Assembly (NCBI GenBank): GCA_051745425.1
Contig: JBNJEB010000011.1
Span: 1-24,957, forward strand
DNA from: Halonatronomonas sp051745425
Lineage (GTDB): Bacteria; Bacillota; Halanaerobiia; Halanaerobiales; Halarsenatibacteraceae
DNA length: 24,957 nt
Reading direction: 5' to 3'
The notes below the pieces were generated by a model that saw only the letters and a program-made list of their open reading frames with translations, was not told where the DNA came from and made no database searches. Position 1 is the stretch's first letter; each line of letters opens with the position of its first letter. The position numbers were made by a program, and so were the translations under genes. Positions 22,401 through 24,957 of this stretch are shown piece after piece.

Positions 22401-23901
22401 TCTGGAATTAATAGGCACTGTTTATGGATCTCTGGATGGACCGGAAATAGATCTGGAAACTACAATTAGAGATTTTAAGATAAACCAGTATCGTTTAAGC
22501 CAGATATCAGGTCGAGTTTCTGGAGATGTTCAGAATAATTTAGCAGTTGAGCAGGAACTGGTTGCAGCAGATGGTGAGGATATTAGATTAAATGGTGAAG
22601 TTAGTATGCAAAATCCTGAAAATAGTAATTTTCAGTTAAGAGCCCGGGATTTTCCTCTTAATCCAGTTGCAGGATTCTTCCCTGAAACTGGTCTGGTTGA
22701 TGGTCGCCTGGATGGTCAGGTTGATTTTGCCGGCAGTTTAGAGAATCCAAATTTAGAAGGTCAATTAAATTTAAGCCTGGATGAGTTGAATTTTGGCCAA
22801 CCGGAAAATCTTAGTCTTGATGGAGATCTCGATTTTGCTGGTGATCAGGTAGAAATAAATAACTTTACCGGAGATTATAATGGAGGCGGCTTTGAACTTT
22901 CAGGTCTGATTAATCTGACTGAGCAGGATAAGTTCTGGCAGTTAGAACTTACTGGAAATACTGTTCCATTTGAATATATTGGGAGTTCAGCTGATATTGA
23001 TGGCAATTTAACTCTATCAGGCCCATTATATGAACCGCTTATTGCTGGAGATTTAACCTTTAATAATTTAAATGCTGTTGTTCCTGAAGATTTTGCTTCA
23101 GAAGATGGAGATGAAGTTGAAGAAGATTATGACCCTTTTTCTGAAGGAAGATTTCAACCGGAGATCGATCTGCAGTTAAGTGCAGGCAATAATAATTATT
23201 TTAACCATGAGAATGCTGAAATTTCGATTCAAAGGGGAGATTTAAGGCTTCTTTATCAGGATGAACTTCAGATAGATGGCCAGATTTCTTCTAACCAGGG
23301 AACAGTCTTCTTTTATAACAACCGCTTTAGTCTTGATTCAGCCAGGTTGAATTTTAGTAGACGAAGAGGTATTATTCCAGATGTAACAGTTAGGGCTTCA
23401 ACCAGGACTGACAATACAGATGTATTTGTAAGACTGGATGGATTGGCCACTGATTTAAATCTAACTTTTGCCTCTGACCCGGAGATGGAAGAACAGGAGA
23501 TTATTTCACTTCTGGCTGGAAGAGGGGGAATTGGTGGAGCACTTTCTGGTGAAGATTTAAATATTTTTCAGATTGCCCAGCAGGAATTTTTTAGATTTTT
23601 AAGTGATACTTTTCAGCTTGAGATTGTAGGTAATATTCAGAGTGAGATTAGACAGGCTTTTGAACTTGATAGATTTGAGATTGTGACTCAGGAATTAGGC
23701 TGGGATCAGGAGGTTTCCCTTCATATAGGAAAAGAATTGTCAGATAGATTATATATTGAAGGCTCAAGTAGAATTAGGGCTGATGAACAGGAAACAGATC
23801 TTTCATTTAAATATGATATAACAGATAGAACAGTTCTCGATGGCACAATTTATGGATCAGGTGGGTTTTCACTTTCAATCGAAACGTCTATTGAATTTTA
23901 A
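19423..23901 (+). CDS. tamB: Translocation and assembly module protein TamB (AsmA-like/DUF490)
   Basis: The 1492-aa protein starts at ATG 19423, 7 nt after AAGGGGGG (19408-19415). An N-terminal signal anchor (IFIILALLLILVAI) is followed by a short AsmA-like start and then more than 1000 residues of repetitive beta strands (runs such as LELDLIDL.., GNLSLSGPL, DGxLxLxG), the pattern of the bridge-like beta-taco tube. The C-terminal part is the TamB domain: FQIAQQEFFRFLSDTFQLE, LSDRLYIEGSSRI, DITDRTVLDGTIYG, and a final hydrophobic SIETSIEF. It is anchored in the inner membrane and spans the periplasm; TamB-like proteins move phospholipid and assist barrel assembly with an Omp85 partner. The partner gene follows after 22 nt. 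It is longer than E. coli TamB and extremely acidic, as expected for a halophile. Confidence 0.9.
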   Translation: MSWKKIFIILALLLILVAIPYHFYEPGDFSRWQVVTLFRIESALNVDIDYEEASFFPINRIAFSDLTVVDRDDRFKFEIEELELYYDLGLFIANFFDEDLRFDLGDSLARSISKTRLVDPVINLEMPENDFLKFDKVDLDESSAVDYDLIWEDLPVLPVGAGVVVEGGSINYNEGSPSVNISPDIFEMIIEDKNQIKTNFSGDINFNNIEIGKMIYDNEEWEELLLPELSLTGSLSAALDGESWEVESNIEIPSAGQFNRWAGRITRRFGLTGLELNGRQMIDLSIAGEYNRVSDLLIQGRTNLDSLYFQYEEMADPIELKGLSQNFSYSLEDNQLLIPELEFSIFENEEISLNGLIDIVESGPEFYFDLKTETEDLYKYLNLAADNDEQARKFKEEVETMFTGSLPVDLDLSGGYQKDDFWFEGDLNIFDLQPVNSEISYDGSTEFAWQNKEFHLTDLNLDNKITGNGYFVPETEKFSFNLEANQLRMNTLNSFYDLESDLITDDKISAELFGAGIGFALKDLVLSGQLLSEEININDFTVDSPWVNFWLKDGFLEVGPARGDSTAGSFNLAGGVDLLEEELELELILDNVVLEEISGFAGLEQEIQGDANITGNIGGSFSEPILDLELWLPEAELFTVEISDGHGHLNYNQAEELLFVENLDFTSRSAEIIADGQLDFSPILDGEESLPLIDARLDIEELTYDYINEIFDISLPLAGDVSGYVDLVGSLDAPTVNASASSRSTSLPLGEQVFEFENSSSDFYWAEGEPFQIMDLRMEKEEAVFVIEYGEFSDIFYIDYAFNDYRLSKLDNKNFDNINGSLSASGEAGGSYDNPWGYADLELIDLIYEEYDLGKLSGKAELEEGDLLTDGINWEPGSGDFIINGKVDNILDEPELDLQADFTEVDLPYYIESFDLDIPALEYYFSGGFEITGGIDDWLLAVDVDADSDVSDLGRLNLRGWIGEEYDLSLVGIDLGFDWLCDYLGPDVDIDGNLELIGTVYGSLDGPEIDLETTIRDFKINQYRLSQISGRVSGDVQNNLAVEQELVAADGEDIRLNGEVSMQNPENSNFQLRARDFPLNPVAGFFPETGLVDGRLDGQVDFAGSLENPNLEGQLNLSLDELNFGQPENLSLDGDLDFAGDQVEINNFTGDYNGGGFELSGLINLTEQDKFWQLELTGNTVPFEYIGSSADIDGNLTLSGPLYEPLIAGDLTFNNLNAVVPEDFASEDGDEVEEDYDPFSEGRFQPEIDLQLSAGNNNYFNHENAEISIQRGDLRLLYQDELQIDGQISSNQGTVFFYNNRFSLDSARLNFSRRRGIIPDVTVRASTRTDNTDVFVRLDGLATDLNLTFASDPEMEEQEIISLLAGRGGIGGALSGEDLNIFQIAQQEFFRFLSDTFQLEIVGNIQSEIRQAFELDRFEIVTQELGWDQEVSLHIGKELSDRLYIEGSSRIRADEQETDLSFKYDITDRTVLDGTIYGSGGFSLSIETSIEF

Positions 23902-23923
23902 GAGGTCAAAGGAGGATAAGTTA

Positions 23924-24957
23924 ATGAAAAAGTATGCTCTAGGAATTTTAATTATGACATTAATTTTAACAATGGCTTTAGGTGCAGAAGAAGCAATGGC
24001 AGAAGATATTCTGTCAGATATAGTTATTGAAGGAAATGAAAATGTTTCAGAAGAAGATATTATGGCTGTTATTGAGAGTGAGATTGGTGAAGAATATGAT
24101 CGCTCTCAACTCCGCAAAGATATGGAATCAGTTTATGATTTAGGGTATTTTGAAGATATAAATGTTAATTTCCAAAGCACATCAGATGGATTGAAGGCTA
24201 TCTTTGAAGTACAGGAATTTCCTGTTATAGAAGAAATAAATATTAGTGGTCTGGATGATATTTACTCCAGAGATGAAATAATTGAAGAGTTGGGAGCAGT
24301 CGAGGGAGAAATACTTAATGTTGAGAAATTAAATTCTGGAATTTCTGAACTCCGCTTCCGTTTCCAAGAAGATGGCTATGGATTAGCAAAGTTTGATGAT
24401 GTTGATGTTAGCCCGGAAGGGGTTCTTGATATTCAGGTAAACATAGGCTACTTAAATGAGATAAAGCTTGAGGGCAATGAAAAGACCAAGGATTATGTCA
24501 TTTTAAGAGAACTTGATATTGAACCTGGTGATCCAGTCAACTTCAATAAGATTCAAGAGGGTTATCAGAATTTATTTGCCCTGGAGTATTTTGAAGATCT
24601 TTATCCAGATCTAGTTATGGCTGATGAAGAAGAAAATCTGGCTGATTTAGTATTGGAGATAGAAGAAGGCAATACTGGGAGCCTAAATCTTGGTGGAGGT
24701 TATCGTCAGGGTAAAGATGGAGAAGGCAACTGGTTTGCTTTTGCTGATGTTCAGGAAGAAAACCTCTTTGGCCGGGGTCAGACCCTTTCTCTTGATGTTC
24801 AGCTAGGAGATGAACGTGAATTTAATCTAGGATTTAAAGAGCCTCATGTTAATGGAACAGAATTATCATTTGGTTTTAATGTTTATGACCAACTCAGGTC
24901 ACTGGAGCCCCAACAGAGGATAAGAGGTTTTACCACAACTTTTGGTCATCCAATAAC
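23924..24957 (+). CDS. bamA: Outer-membrane assembly factor BamA/Omp85 family, 5' part (3' end outside window)
   Basis: The frame is open from ATG 23924 to the window end (344 codons and two bases). AAAGGAGG (23908-23915) lies 8 nt upstream. A Sec signal peptide (KKYALGILIMTLILTMALG, cleavage near AMA-ED) is followed by three POTRA domains: about residues 29-98 (IVIEGNENVSEEDIMAVIES), 99-172 (INISGLDDIYSRDEIIEELG) and 173-249 (IKLEGNEKTKDYVILRELDI). The first barrel strands then begin (GSLNLGGGYRQGKDGEGNW, ENLFGRGQTLSLDVQLGD). E. coli BamA has five POTRAs. It should insert beta-barrels in the outer membrane. Adjacency to tamB means a TamA-like partnership is equally possible, since in many non-proteobacterial diderms one Omp85 serves both. 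BamA versus TamA cannot be settled from the visible part. Confidence 0.88.
   Translation, partial: MKKYALGILIMTLILTMALGAEEAMAEDILSDIVIEGNENVSEEDIMAVIESEIGEEYDRSQLRKDMESVYDLGYFEDINVNFQSTSDGLKAIFEVQEFPVIEEINISGLDDIYSRDEIIEELGAVEGEILNVEKLNSGISELRFRFQEDGYGLAKFDDVDVSPEGVLDIQVNIGYLNEIKLEGNEKTKDYVILRELDIEPGDPVNFNKIQEGYQNLFALEYFEDLYPDLVMADEEENLADLVLEIEEGNTGSLNLGGGYRQGKDGEGNWFAFADVQEENLFGRGQTLSLDVQLGDEREFNLGFKEPHVNGTELSFGFNVYDQLRSLEPQQRIRGFTTTFGHPI

Noticed and set aside
1..24957. Mobile elements, CRISPR arrays, tRNA or rRNA genes
   Set aside because: No transposase or integrase motifs, no regularly spaced repeats and no tRNA-like cloverleaf were seen in reading both strands.

Overview
The window looks like chromosomal DNA from a halophilic, low-G+C, outer-membrane-bearing (diderm) member of the Firmicutes, most likely of the order Halanaerobiales. 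Three things point there. The sequence is AT-rich, with Firmicutes-type ribosome binding sites (AAAGGAGG, AAGGGGG) and frequent GTG/TTG starts. The proteins, especially the exported ones, are very rich in Asp and Glu. A Gram-positive style murA-mreB/mbl pair lies directly upstream of outer-membrane assembly genes (tamB, bamA). No mobile element, CRISPR array, tRNA or rRNA was seen.

Layout. (1) Positions 1-418 hold the 3' end of a 2-oxoacid:ferredoxin oxidoreductase small subunit (IorB-like), closed by a strong terminator. (2) Positions 731-8166 form a surface-lipoprotein island: a 961-aa PEGA/beta-helix lipoprotein, a subtilisin-like lipoprotein protease, a degenerate LytR-CpsA-Psr (LCP)-like lipoprotein, and, convergent on the minus strand, a second paralogous subtilisin-like lipoprotein. 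(3) Positions 8332-13656 are mixed cytoplasmic and inner-membrane functions: an MFS transporter, a zinc-ribbon SAM methyltransferase, a ThiF/MoeB/HesA-type E1-like protein preceded by three DnaA boxes, and an APC transporter fused to two Usp domains. (4) Positions 13760-14848 encode an unrecognised protein with a SAP-like N-terminus. (5) Positions 15061-24957 are an envelope-biogenesis operon on the plus strand: murA, mreB/mbl, an exported S55 (SpoIVB-type) serine peptidase with permuted motif order, tamB and the 5' part of bamA.

How the genes fit together. MurA makes the committed peptidoglycan precursor, MreB/Mbl guides sidewall synthesis, TamB is a periplasm-spanning lipid or protein conduit, and BamA inserts beta-barrels in the outer membrane. 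The S55 peptidase sits between the cytoskeletal and outer-membrane genes and is predicted to be exported, so an envelope maturation role is plausible but unproven. The most unusual signals are the S55 motif order reversed relative to SpoIVB, a potential H-type pseudoknot immediately before tamB, a DnaA-box cluster away from any visible origin genes, a promoter candidate embedded in a terminator at 3702-3747, and the surface protease/LCP-like lipoprotein cluster.
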